Assembly (NCBI GenBank): GCA_932294295.1
Contig: OW028577.1
Coordinates: forward strand, 1,931,001 to 1,995,000
DNA: 64,000 nt
Reading direction: 5' to 3'
Source: Alitta virens
Taxonomy: Eukaryota > Annelida > Polychaeta > Phyllodocida > Nereididae
The notes under the pieces are model-generated. The model was given only the letters and a program-made list of their open reading frames with translations. It did no database searches and had not been told where the DNA came from. Below, one piece after another: positions 28,301 to 43,300 of the stretch; positions within the stretch are counted from its first letter, which is position 1, and the number at the start of each line of letters is the position of its first letter. Position numbers and translations under genes: made by a program.

Positions 28301-31300
28301 AATGCATGGTTTTTGCCTAATCACAATGAGGTGAAAACAATGCGTTTTCCATGCGTTTATCCAAATGCACGGAAAACGCACGTGGCACATTTGGCCATGT
28401 AGATGACGGGATTGTATCAACTTGATGCCTTACCTGCTCGGAAACATTTGATGGTTTCATTCACACCGTGACAAGGTCTGAAAGTGTCCCAGCTTGGCAA
28501 CATTTTTTTCTTACGCTTGACAGGATGGTCCCTCATTAAGAGTTTGCCTCTATCTGTTAAGAAACTCTTGATTAGCTCATGAAACACTTGATTATCTTGT
28601 TACATAAGGTGTTACACTAGTTTAAATGCAAATATTCATGCTGAAATAAAGACACCCCTGAAAGTCCTGTGCCTTCTCATGGCAACGTAAGAGCCAAATC
28701 TCACTTCCTGGACCTCCTCATGGCAATACCAGTACACGGCCAAATGTGCTACATGCGTTTTCCATGCGTTTGGATAAACGCATGGTTTTCACCTCATTTT
28801 AATAAGGCAAAAACCATGCGTTTTCCATGCGTTTATTCTTCTCATGGAAAACGCACGTGGCACATTTGGTCATGTAACATTATGGATGAAGACCTCCAAC
28901 CCAAGTGGCCAACACAGGGCTCTGTGCAATGCAAACTACAGTTACTGTGATGCTTGTCTAGCTATCCCATACTACAGAGTGAATGGCCTTGCTGGCTGGT
29001 CAATACATCACTGGAATTAATATAACGAAAATAAATCTATACCTGGAGATTTCGTGTCTCGCAAGAGGTCCGCCTCTGTTTTGCTGCTTCCGTAGATATG
29101 GCTGCCATCCAGGTAGCTTGTGATTTGGTTCAGTTGATTTCTTGGACCTATGTAATTAAAGATTTATGTATCTTTTGCTTTTGGTAGATTTGAAAATAGG
29201 TTTTGACGACCTGTAATAACATCATGAGCACTTTTACCACTGAACAAAGCTAACTCCTAATTTAGACACTTTTTGATGAATCGGGTACTGTACGTTAAAT
29301 TAACAGTGTCCAGTAATCAGTATCACATATAATTAGCACATAAAAGACACCATTTACAGAATAAATTAACAGTGTATGGCATGGTACAGATTGTATTGTA
29401 TGTATTTCTATTGTATGTATTGTCTATTTTATTATCAATGCTTATGGTTTGAAGCTTAATCAGCTTATATACCAACTGTCAGACGTAATAATGAGATGAT
29501 AACTTTGTGTCCACACCAGGATAAACTTACCCCATGGGCGGGTGAGGTCTTTTATTTGCCTCAGCATAGACGCTTAGAGTACAAAGCACCACTAATTTGA
29601 TGTCTTCCATTAAGCCACTCTAATTCCAGCATTATGAATGACTCTTGCTGTTGATCATACAAGCAGACTAAGCTTCAGAGAAGCAGGACTTTATTGTCTC
29701 TCTGTCATTTCCAGCCTTGAAAATGTTGGAAATGGGTTCGGACTCACCCATGGAACAATTTTCTTGGGGTACACTCAGGGTGCGCACAAATTCCAGGCAC
29801 TTCTTGCTGGCGTAGACAGGGTCGTCGGCGGGCACATCTATCGGGGCACACATCTGATGTTCCACCTGCCCGTGGGCACACCCATCGGGCCCGCACATGA
29901 TATCTTCCACGGAGCCAAAACCTGAAGTTATACAGTATATAGTATTTCACTGTGTCATATTTTATGTATATTGACAATACGCTTTATGATACAAAGTGCC
30001 ATTGATTAAATCATAAAGTTTATGCGCCTGTATCTGGAAAGTACTGGATAATACTGATATGCATGTCTGCTGCAAGTAGAGTCAAAAGCACTCATTAAAT
30101 TTGGGTGGGTTTTTGTGGTATAAAAGCTAGCAATTCAGAAGAGTTCACCTAAGAAAGTTTGTGAAAGTTGAGTGCAAATCATTTTGTTATGATGTATGTC
30201 TTCTAATAGTGTCAAGTTTGAAACCAATGCACTGATGATTGCAGATAAACATATAGAGATGGTAAAACCATTGATTTTTTCATTTAAAGAATCATCTATC
30301 ATGCCAACAATATTATAATGCTTTCCATTATGTGTAATATTGAAGTCTACCCTTTAGACAAACATCTTTAGTTCAATTGATATGTGCTGACTTTCGCCAA
30401 CTCTCATATTTCTGTTGATCCTTTGGCCAAATTTACTGGAGATGCTTAAAGCTATCCGTTATCGTATCTTCGTAATAACAACAAATCTAATCTACTACAC
30501 TGGACGATGTCATCAATTTGTGTGAATATATTGAGAATAGAGATGACGTAATGTCATCATGGGGCGGGAGCCTAGCTCAGAGGTAGCGCTCTGGGCTTCC
30601 AACTGCTGGGTCCCGGGTTCGATTCCCAGTCGAGCCTAAGTTGGATGGCTGTTTCCTCCTTCGTCTCATTGCCATGGTCTCTGCTTGTCCTAATTAACCC
30701 AACTTATGCAGAAATACAGGGCGTAAAGCCCTAATCACACACACACACGTAATGTCATCAGTACTCACCACTGTCATAGAGGTTACCTGTGGTTATAGCA
30801 GGTTTCACACCAATGGGAGAAACACTACCCAGGGGGCACTGCCATATATTGGAGTTACATCACTGAATAGATGACGTCATCAAACATGCAATGTTTATCT
30901 GCTTTGGTGCCAGTGACCTCTGGTGTAGATCGGACCTACCTCCTCTGGTGGTATTTTAGGGGCGGATCCGGAAAATGTTTCACGGGGGGGGGGGAGGTGG
31001 GGTAGACAAATTCAAATGTATTGCGAGTACCGCTAATTATTAATATTTTAGACTTAAAATGTACCAGGCCAAGGGGGGGGGGGGAGGGGTTGCAACCTCC
31101 AAACTCCCCTAAATCCGCCACTGTACCTTAGCTTGTCATACTAATGTGCTTACCATTGTCATCGACTGATAGTTTGGATATAGCAGTCCGGGTGAGGTCG
31201 TGGTCAGTGAACTGACCGAAGAGCATCAGGATTAAAGTGAAGACCGAGCTGGAATCATCCGCGTCATCATGGATGGTAAAACTGATCTTTCGGGCATTTG

Positions 31301-34300
31301 GCAAAGGTCGCCCACTTTTTGCTGCTCGAAAGGCTTCAATACCTGAAGTTAATTATTAAAGTTATCACTCTGTCATCACTCACTCTAATAATCACACTTA
31401 TCACTTGCTCCAGATTATCACACTTACTACTGGATCTGAATCACCACACGAATCACTTGCTGTACTTACCACATTTATCATTCGCTCAGACGTGAATGAC
31501 CCCTATGTGGTGGTTAAGACATTGTTAACCTCAACCTACTACTCCTATTACTAATATTCTAAATGCTCTAATACCAAAATTAAGCCCTTGAAAGACACGG
31601 GCCTCCTTGTGGCAAGGGCGGTAATACTCAGCCCCAGTGGCCAACAGGACTCTGCGCACTGCACACTCTTAAGCTATACCTAGCTCTCCCTATACCTAGT
31701 ACTTAGTGTTCCATACACATCCTCAGTGTCTGTGTTTAATGTCTCGATCAATGCTACTAATTCTGAGGATAAGTCAGCTTATTTAACCAGCTCTCAGACG
31801 TAATGATGAGATAATAAGGCCTGGAGTCCACACAATTATTTACAAAATACCTTAAAACTGAGTCCACTGTACAGATACAGAATTTATTTTAAATACATCG
31901 GTCTTTATCTGTTTTTGGTCTTCAAATGCAGCTTACCTGTAATTAATGTATACATTAAATTCTGCACACGAACAAAGTGCCTTTGATAAACAAAACTTTT
32001 TTTTACATGGCAAGATCAAAATGGCCATTGATGCAAATGTTGCTGGGATGTTTGATTAGATTCTATCAACAATATCTCCATTCCTTTGTTACTTTTCTTG
32101 GTTGGTATATAATGTTATTTTTGTCAGGACAAACTGTCAGCCTAAATCAGTGTATTGAAATGAAATACCCCCCCAGGGACATACTGACCTGATTACCTCC
32201 AAGAGGTCAATATGACTCCAGGCTAATTAGTCATTCTAAGGTGTGTAGGAATAGCTCATTAGTAATACGAGTCTATAACATGTTGTTTACAATAAATTAA
32301 TAAATGATTTAATGAGTCAGTCGATCATTCAATCAAGCAATAGGGCTCTACATGGGTCCCAAAAATAGAAAATGTCTAAGGTCTCATGTCTCTTTTTAAC
32401 CCTCAGCGAACAAAGTTTGAAAAGGGTTTTGTTATCATCAATGTCCATCCTACGGGAAGGTGGGCGTAACACTTTCGTTTCCGGAGAAGAACTCTAACAC
32501 TAATGCATTTACCCTAAAGAAATTGTGTACAGTAATACTCTATATGGCCTAGTGGTGCCTTTTGATAGTCAGATTGACATAAGTTGGCTTTGTTTCCCTA
32601 TTTTCTTTTCTTTTTTTTTCGTTTCTAGAGCCGAACTCTGACACTACTACACCTAAATGATTAAAACTTTGTCATAATATGTCTAAAATAGTGTAGTGGT
32701 GCCTTTTGGGGGTCTCATGGTCGTAAATACTATAGAATTTTCATAATTAGAGCAAAATAGGGAAAATTCCTACTTTTTCAAACCTCCATAGAAAAGACAC
32801 TCTTTACCCTACATGAATGAAATTGTATCAATAACATATCTAAATTATAGTTTTTTCACTTTTCAAACTTCATTTTGATATTTATTTCATGCTGATTACA
32901 TAATACTGGAAAATCTGGAAAAAGTCCTAAAATTGTATTAAATTGTGTTTCCGGAGCAGAACTCTAGCAATAATGCACTTACCCTAACAAAATTGTATAT
33001 GTTATTACTCAATATAGCTTGGCTGTGTATTTTGATAGTCACATCGACATATCTGAGCTGTGTTTTAAAATGTTTAGAGAAAAACAACAACAACAAAAAA
33101 CATAAAAATTTCTGTTTCCAGAGCAGGACTCACACACTACTGCACCTACATGCATACAAAACTTAATAAGAATATGTCTAAAATAGTGTATAGATCCCTT
33201 TTTGGGGTTTCTTGACCATTAATGACAGATAATTATTATGTAATAAGGAAAATATTAAAATTTGGTACTCTTTCAGACCCTCATATCAATGACTCTATGA
33301 TCCTTACATCAGTAACATTTTGCCAATGACATATCTAGATTATAGTACTTTCACTTCTTTTTTTTCCATAATAATGGAAAACCTGGGAAAAAATGCTAAA
33401 AATTTGTTGCTTCTTTCAATGACAGCCATAAATATTGTACAATTCATGTGCATACAATTATTTAATATTTGATCATAGTATTTTCATGCTCAACCCATTC
33501 AACAGTTTTTTTTTATAATTAGCAATTTCATAATAATAAGTTGCATAATGATCTATATTACTCACTTGACTCCAATACTTATTATTGTTTTCTTCATATA
33601 CACCTGTAAGTTGTTTATAAATACTAATTTAAATGCCATAGATTTAATGCAAATCAGCAAACTAACAATTCAGTAACTGTTGAAGGGAATATGTATGCAA
33701 GCAGCGCACCTGTGGATGTGAATAATTCACCAAATGTGAGGCTCTCATGGATGCACATGATATGAAATGCGTGGACATGCTATGAAGCCTCAAGGGACAT
33801 GCAATGCAGCACAGATTTGATTGCTGAATTTTCTGGTGTGCCAAGAAAAACACATGTCAGTTAAAAAGGTATGTTTGGGATTACTAAGAGTCTTATTTAA
33901 AGTAAGTCTATACACATAATGCACCCGTGAAAGGTTTATCATTTATAGGGAAAAATAAGACATTCGTATAGAACAGAAGATATATGGATCAAAGAGAAAC
34001 AGGTATTCCATGAAGATATTCAATTTAGAATAGAAAATTTAATTTAATTACTACTATTGTCCCATAAAGGTATAACTAATTGTGCAATTTCATAAATTGA
34101 CATACAATGACCTATGTACTAAAATGTTGATCAAACGTCACATTAATTACCCATGTACGTATAAAATAGCGCACTCGCGTGTGTGACAAACAGTGACTTA
34201 CACGATTTGCGCAAGCGCGCCAGGCAACATCCAAGCATATCAGTTGCATATCTACGCTTCAGATGCGCGGGAATTCACGCTAGATATCATGTCCTCGCAC

Positions 34301-37300
34301 GTACATGTGTTCCGGACAGCAAAAAAATACACCTCGAATATGGCAATTGATAATATATAGTTCCTTCAGTTGCCAGCTAAATGTAAACAGCGAGCAAAAA
34401 ATATTTCGACTTATAAAGGCATTAAAATTGGTGTATTGACTATCATTCCATAACAAAAACTTTTAAGATTTTATTTGTATTTAGACTTTATTTATTAGAT
34501 AAAAGTAAATCCAAACCTTAAAGGTTCATTTTGTTTGAAATTATATCCAACATCTTTATGTGGCATAAAATTATTGCTGAATTTCATATGCATTCCTTAG
34601 AATAATACTATGTTGGACATAGTTAAGGGAACATGCTAATGTGTTGATAATTCTAGCAAACTGAATACTCCTTATTGTGCATAAAATTTGAAACAGAACC
34701 AAATTCTTTTTATGCTCACTTGGCTTTACTCTGAACAAAACACTCAGGGTATTGGCTATTAAGCAATAAAATAAAAGCAGTTCTTGTGTATTTAAAGAAA
34801 GATCATATATAATTTATATTTATTCATAATTACCAAATCGTCTGAATATTACAATGTGGATGTCAATACCGAAGTATATTTGCATCAAAATAACAATGTG
34901 AGACTTGAGTGGGCAAAAGTAAGTCACCCAAGGGAACACTGTATTTTTCACACAACAGCATATAATGAAAAAATGAAGAAATTCAAGAGTTCAAAAAATA
35001 GGACATCTTGGACTCTAATTATCATTGCGTATGTAGGCCAAGTGGCAATTGTTTCAGCTCATCGCACACACTTTATAAACACTTAAGAAATAATATTTTT
35101 CCAAATTTTTTAAATTGTAGCCGACGTATGTCACCACTAGGCCATATAGAGTGTTACTGTATAAAATTTCATTGGGGTAAATGCATTAGTGTTAGAGTTC
35201 AGCTTTAGAAACGAAAGTGTGTGTTAGAGTTCTGCTATGGAAATGAAAGTGTAACGCCCGCCCTCCTGCCTGTCGAACACTTGACAATTTTAATGATGCC
35301 TGTGTGCTACGTGGGATTCGCTGAAGGTTCAGCTGCAGCATAGCCTATGTTTAAGTATATAAATAATAACTAAGAATATCAAACTGTTGCCTGTCACTCT
35401 GTAAGATATATCTCTAATGTCCATCATTATTTTAGAGCTTCAGTGTAACTTTGTCCCTGGTAAAGAAGGGCAATGTTGCACTGGTGATTTTGTCAATTTT
35501 TACCCCATGTAGACCTATATCAATCAATCAATCAACTAATAAATCAATCCATCTTTACCATCTGCGTAATCTGGTAGTAGGAACCTGCCCAGAGGTTGCA
35601 GAGCAGATCCCACCAGGGGGAACCTCATGTTGTTGCAAGTTCCATCAAACGTCCGCCAGAGGGGGGTGAAGTCGCACGTCACTGACGTCACGTAGGGACA
35701 GATGGTTGGAGTGGGAATTTTTACCGGTGTATCTGCCTGTCTTGCATCAGAGTTGCGTAATAACATTGATGGTATTCGGGTCATCAGTTCAGTAACTTGG
35801 TTCTTGTCAAGATTGTACCTGGGGAAAAAAGAACAAATCGAAATGTCTTAAAATATATCTGTGGTCCCTTAAGGCATCCACCATTCCACATTGGTCAGCT
35901 CTGCTGAAGGTCCCTTATTTGATCCCCGGCCCGGGCGCTCTTCATGAGCTACATCCCAGCTGGATGTAGTTCGGATGAGATGTTCACTGTGTCTATGCTG
36001 AGGCAAGTGAAAAATCCCACCCATTGGGTAAATGTGTAACATAGGTGGGCTCTTTATCCTCTCTCTCTCACCTCATCAATCAACCCTCGCTAGTGGCAAT
36101 AACCTGCCTTAGAGGGCTGCACTTTCCATAACTATATCTATCTATCTATCATTGAATAAAATGACTTGATAATCAGTTCTACAGCTTCAGCATTGACACA
36201 CAGACAGCCGACTGCGGGGTCATGCCAGTATCATCGTGCTGACATCTGTTCCCATTTGTTATAGAATCTGGTTGTCAAATTGTACCTACCAGGCTAGTGA
36301 TAAATTCAATCAATCAATCAATCATCCAGTGCTGTCATGCAATTAATGGCTATTTATAATAGTCAAGATAATATATTAATTCAGTTAAATTAAATTCAAG
36401 ATTTTATTGGCCTTAAAGAGAAAATAAAAATAAAATACACATCAACATGAAATGGCTAACATGCCATTTTGGCGGCCTGATGCCAAGAAGGCATATATGG
36501 CCTTTAATAATATTGACTCAATGCCAGATAGCATAACAAACTAGACCGATCCATCAGTCCTACATGTAGATGCATCTTGTTTACTTGCTCATGATGGCAC
36601 GTCGCAGTGGCACGTGTGCGATCTTTGGAGATTATTTCAGTTTGATATGATAGATAATAAACGAACATATGAAAAATCGCCTACCAATAACTTTTAAAAC
36701 TAAAAATATTACTCAAACGTTGTTGACATAAAAATGTCAACATTTAGAATTTGATAAGAACAGTAGACTAGAGTGGATTTATTTATTGTAACAATTCTAG
36801 ATAAAAATAAAACGAAAACAAGGTCCGTTTCTTAAAAAACAACAGCCGTCAAGTTTGTTTCATCTTGTATCATGTTAGACGAATTGTGTGTGGACGATTT
36901 GTACGACGTCAAAAAACCACGGATTTTGAGAGGCCTGAATTTGTACTATAATCAAACTTTTCTCGGCTTCTACTGGTCGGATCTTCATCAAATTTGGTTT
37001 GTAAGTTGCACTTTCGTATCGTGGTTCTAATGGCGTGCCATTTATACCAAAACAGTATCAAAGATCAAGTTAAACCAGTTTTGGCAGAATTTCCCTATGT
37101 TGTGAAACCGCGCTAATAACAAACCAGAATCGAAAATCGATGTCCTTCCGACACCCAGATAACATTGGCTCAACATTGGCTCAACATTGGCTCAACATTG
37201 GCTCAACATTGACTCAACATTGGCTCAACATTGGCTCAACATTGGCTCAACATTGGCTCAACATTGGCTCTACATTGGCTAAACATTGGCTCAAGAACCT

Positions 37301-40300
37301 TGGCCAGGCATTGCTCACAGTCAATTGACATAAAGCCAACGTCCGGTAAACCTGGTATGCCATCTGGGTATTGCCTTCAGAGTCCCATGTTGCCTCACCT
37401 TGCCGACATCAGCCCACTTTGGCATGCTATCAGGGATATGTCCCAGATAGCATATTACAAATTGGGCCAGCTTCGTTTCTACATCATTTTGACATCACTG
37501 GCATTGCACCGACGTCGATAAGATTTGGAATGCTATCTGGGGTTGGCTTAGTATATCGGCTCAATGCGTGTTGACCCAACCCCAGAGGGCATGCCACATA
37601 CAAGGCTCGACATAGGCCCAACGTCAATCCGACATGTAGGCAACGCTGGTCTTGTGTTGAGCTAATGTGACAGTTGTGTGGAAATTGACATGCTGCTGTG
37701 GGAGTAGATTTGCTTGTAATGCAGTACAACAAACCTCCACTCCCATTAATGCAAATGTTTCCATGGATTTATGACAAAGAATAATATTTGACATCATATC
37801 AGGAAAGTCACAACTTTAGATACACATGATCCAAAGGGAAGATAGACTTAGACTTACATTGATGTTAGTACAAGAATGACAGATCAAAAGGATTAAAGTT
37901 AGGCATCAATGCTACTCACAGATTAGTTCAGTAAGTAAGATATCACATAACAAGGGCAGCGTGTTATGCGAGATGATAATGAGTTATTATTAATCTTTCA
38001 TGATTATAGACTTTGAACTCGGTAATTACATGGCCAAATGTGCCCTGTGCGTTTTCCATGAGAAGGATAAACGCATGGAAAACGCATGGTTTTTAGCTAA
38101 TTATAATGTATTTTCCATGCTTTTATCCAAATGCATGGAAAACGCTTGTGCCACAATTGGCCATGTGCAGTGTGTGTATAATCGGTTTTGACTGAAAATT
38201 CCCCAGTGTTTACAAATATTGTAAGAGAATTGTCATCAGTAGGCTGTTAATAGGCCTACTACGAATGCTCATTCAACTTCCAAATGAAACAGGTAGCTGT
38301 GTGGCTTAGTGGTTTAGTTCCCAGATATCATTTCAAATCGGAACAACATTGGCGCGACACAACAGTGGCCTATATGGACATGATGCCGGGCCGATTTGGA
38401 ATGCTAGGGCCGATTTGAAATGCTATCAGGGTCAGACTGAAAAACTTCAAGCAGTAACCATGAGTGCATGGGTTCAAACCCAACTCCCCACACTGACAGC
38501 ATAAGAGCCATATCTCAGTTCCTGGACCTCCTCATGGCAAGGGTGGTTACAGTGTGGGTGAAGACCTCGGACCTTAGGAGCCTTTAACACACGGCTCTGT
38601 GGGCTCTGCGCAATGCATACTCTATGAGACATTGAATTGATGGAGCGCACTGGAGCCATGTACTTGGTAAGTAAAAGACCCAACCCATGGGTAAAATTTG
38701 TAACACGGTGTTAACTCTGAACCTTATCATTTCATCATTACATCTGCCTCTGGTAGCTGGTCAAGAATCTTTAAACTGACAATGCTTCAGACCAGCCATG
38801 GAGCATTACGTTGTTACCGTATTGCAAGGTCAAACAAACAGTCGCTAATGCTTTCTGATATGGTTAACTTGATCATGGGATATTTGAGAACGAAAATCCA
38901 GGATCAGCTTCCTAGGTTGATGGAACTGACACGACAATCCTCCTACATGCATTACTTATTCTGTGTTAAATCAATGCGAAATGACAAGGATTAGTATTAA
39001 CCGTGACTTATTAAGTCTAGTAAATATTTGCAATTAACGGCACCAATCAATCAAAGCCACGGAATCCTAACATTTAATGATGAAGCAACTAAAAATGGCA
39101 AAAATAAAATCAAATAAAATCAAATAAAAATGAGCAAAAAAAGTGAGAGCATTAACTGTGATGGGTCTCACAAACCTTTCTGCTCAAGATGAGTTGTACA
39201 TTACTTGACTTGTGGTGGATGATAGTCAAGTGGTGAAGTTAATTGTTTGCATGCTGATCATGAGGTAGCTTCTACCGTGGCATTGAGCAGTGGACACTGA
39301 CTCACCCCACTTCTAAAGGTGCAATGAGCACTTGACAACAGGCAACCACAGTTATGGCACTGGTGTGAACTCGTATGCCAGTGGCTAACCCTGTTTTACA
39401 GCCATTTTCATAGACTTGGAAACTGTACACTGTAAAAAATTTCCTGTAGTTTTATGGCTCCATGCAGTAAATTACTTTTGTAAATAAATAAACCAATGTT
39501 GGTGCCATCTACCGTTAATTTTACAGTATTTACCATAAAATGCTGCGGTTTCATGGTGTAGAGTAGTTTTAAGGTATAGTCCCGTAAAATATGCGGTGAT
39601 ATGCTGTATGGTGGATTTGGTGTATTTCACAGCAATTTACTGGATAAATTATGGTAGAATCCATTTTCCTTGTGTTATGCTGTAGAATAGATTCACGGCA
39701 TCTTGCCATAAAAGATTTACAGTAGCAGGCTGCATACCAAATTAACAGTATTTTACCTAAAAAAAACTATGGTAAAATTGCAAGACAACTACGGAAACTC
39801 GTTACAGTGTACTCCAGAGGATGTAATGTGAATCCAGGTTTCCCATTGGCTAAGAGACTGCCATAGCCAATAGGAGTCCCAGATTCACATGATGTCATCT
39901 TAAGTCTAGTTTCCAAGTCTACGAATTGACTGTAATGGCTGAGAAAGACTCTATCTTGGCCTGCCAAGGGTGTAAAATATAAATTTGATGGAAAATGTCT
40001 ATAATATTGAGGATGACTCCAAAGCAGTACATTTATATGTAATGAACATACAGGTAACAGCGTCTTAGTTCTTGTTTCATGTGAAGCCAATCTGAAAGGT
40101 TATATAGGGTTTCAAAGCAGAGCGATGAATATCAAACATTTTGCGCAAATGGCTGTAACTGAGCCATGATTAGTGCTTTGCATGCTTGTAAGTGATTTTT
40201 TAAATATACAACAAGAAAAGTGAAAAGAGTTCAAATGCGTTTGACCTCACCTGTCTTTTATAAGTCCAAAGAACTTGAGCTGGATCACTGAGGAGTAGGA

Positions 40301-43300
40301 CATTTGTTTTGCAGTTTTAGTGCATCCGAGGAAAGTCTGCACGCCTTGGAAGGCACTCGAACCTGCCTGCCTCACTGTAAAAAGTTTGTGATTGGAGTTA
40401 AACACAAATGTATGAGGAGTTCACTTCTTGGTGCGAAGGTTCGCCTCCTGACAGTAGAGGTTTCGCCCCCCGAAAGTTGAGCTGTCGGACAGCACCTACT
40501 TTTGCCCCACGACACCTTCGCCCCACGACACCTTCACACCACGACAGTGATATTATACTGTCTTACCACAAAAGTATTAGGCCTACAGTCCCCCGAAAGT
40601 GAAGGCTGATTCACTTAACAGCAGGTATGCAACTTTGTAAGAGTGGCTAAATTTCTTCCTCCTCCCCTCCTCCTCCTCTCCCCTCCTCCCCTCCTCCTCC
40701 TCTCCCCCTCATCCTCCTTTCCTCCTCCTCCTCCTCCCCCTCCTCCTCCTCTCCCCCTCATCCTCCTCTCCCCCTCCTCCCCCTCCTCCCCCCCCTCCCC
40801 CTCCCCCCCTCCCCCTCCTCCCCCTCCTCCCCTTCCTCCCCCTCCTCCTCTTCCTCCTCCTCCTCCCCCTCCTCCTCCCCCTCCTGCTCCTCTCCCCCTC
40901 ATCCTCCTCTCCCCCTCCTCCCCCTCCTCCCCCTCCTCCCCCTCCTCCCCCTCCTCCCCCTCTTCCTCCTCCTCCTCCTCCTCCCCCCCTCCTCCCCCTC
41001 CTCCCCCTCCTCCTCTTCCTCCTCCTCCTCCCCCTCCTCTTCCTCCTCCTCTTCCTCATCCTCCTCTTCCTCCTCCCCCTCCTCTCCTCCTCCTCCCCCT
41101 CCTCCTCCTTTCCCCCTCCTCCCCCTCCTCCCCCTCTCCTCCCCCTCCTCCCCCTCCTCCCCCTCCTTCCATACACCAATGCATTATTTGTCACATCAAT
41201 AAGAAACCTTTCAGGTGTGCATTATGTAGTTGTACCTATGGCTGGTATCAAATACTAAACCAAGATTGTACACAACTTAAAAGCTGTCGAAATAAGATAT
41301 TAAATCAACTAGCAGCTTAAAAACTCACATTTCCTAAAAGGTATTAACCAGTATTCTAGATAAAGTACATCCAGAGATAATTGTGCCTTAACATAGGCTC
41401 CCAGACTGTCGTGGTGCGAAAGTTGGGACTGTCGTGGTGCGAAAGTTGGGACTGTCATGGTGCGAAAGTTGGGACTGTCATGGTGCGAAAGTTGGGACTG
41501 TCATGGTGCGAAAGTAACTGTCTCCCCACGAAACCACGAGACCGCGAAGTGTACTCCTCGGCCATCATACAAATAACTAAAGTTATTGATGTCTCGGCTC
41601 AGTAACACTCAACTAAAGTAGTTTTTACTGCTGACTACGAAAGAACATCAATATCCCAGGTACAGAACTTGTAATACAACAGTTGCAAAGTTTTTATGCC
41701 TAATGTCTGTTTTATCACCTTCATTTTCTGTATTTTAACTTATAAAATTCATGTTTTAACATATTAATTGCATACGTTTGTAAGGAATTTTAATTGAATA
41801 AAATGTATGATTCTTATGATTTTATTTTAATCTTTGTGATAATTATACAGTAAAGTTGTATTTAATTCTTTATTTATAATTTATCGATACGAATTAAGGT
41901 TTTTCATTAATTGAATAAGTTAAGCCATACCATCTCTGTCAATATTCCTGGCAGATCTTGCTTCTTCCCTTAAAGTCCTTCTAAGATAATTTCTTGCTTC
42001 TTCCAAGGCAAGTGGGGTGAACGTTCTGACGTCATTGATGACGGCATGACTGATGTAACCTTGACCTTGGTTACCATAGAAAATATAAAAAAATTTAAAT
42101 TTTTCAAGTTCCTCTAAGATCTTTTGCGTTCTCTCACAAAAGAAACGCATAACCTCAAAAAGATTGCATTCCCTCACAAAAGTATGCGTTTCCATGCAAT
42201 GATCAGGTTTCCTTGCAAAAATGGTATTCTCTCGCGATGATCGCGTTCATCATAGCGAAGATTTGCATTCCCTCATGAATTTTTGCTTTCACAAAATTTT
42301 GCATTCCCTCGCAAATATGATTGTCAGGAAATGCATTTTGCACAAAGGGAACGCCTTTATTGCACGGGAATGCTTTCTTTCCAAAACTTTGCGTTCCATC
42401 GTGATAAAATTGTGAACGAATACAAAAATATTGTGAGGGGATTTGAAATGAATGTCCGCTTATATTCTCAGACAATCATTTAATGTGAATATATTATCAA
42501 ACTTCGTGTATAAACTTCTTTTTCTTGCCAAAACAATAAATTGAAAGTACTGCCTAGAGTCAGCACTTTAATCCATGCCCACAATTTATGTAAGGACAAG
42601 CAAATAGATATCCATGAGCGGTATATATAACAGCATTTTTTGGGACTCTTTTTATTACAAAATAAGTAATGTTACTGAGAAAGTCTTGCTGCTTTGCAAA
42701 GAAATGGGGCTGACCCCTCTAAACAATAGATTTATGTCAGCTGTAATGATTACAATTAATTTTACAATGTTATTTTACATGAAATGTGCTTATTAGATTA
42801 TCTATGTGTGTGATAAACCAAAATATATAATTTATCATATCTTGTAATTGTCCAGAAAAATCTCTTTCTCTTCATAACTGGTTTATTGTGATTGTCTGAG
42901 CTTCTACTTCCATTTTGTGGGGTAAACATATAAGTTTCAGCTGCCCAAACCCACGAAGGGCCCTGTGTAACCAAAAACTTAAAATTGAAATATCTTAAAA
43001 TTTTCCCAACCAAATTTTTTGCTTTTTGCATTGAAATGAAGGTTAGACCATATACAAAAAATCGTGCATTGACAGAATTTTTGTTCAATTTTTTTAACCC
43101 TGGAGTTTATTCAGGAGAACTTTGTCACTGTATTTCATTAAATAAATTTTTTTGAGTGCCATGCAAAATTGTCCTCATTTACATAATAATTTACAGAATA
43201 CCTAAGTGATAATGTCAGTAAAATTAATATATTTTTGAGTTCACTCGCAATGTTCTCGCTGTGCGGCATGATCTTATCGCATTTCCTTCTGATCATATCG

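Noticed and set aside
40643..41320. Proline-rich 225-codon ORF and Gly/Arg-rich ORFs opposite
   Set aside because: They are direct products of the CCT/AGG simple repeat.
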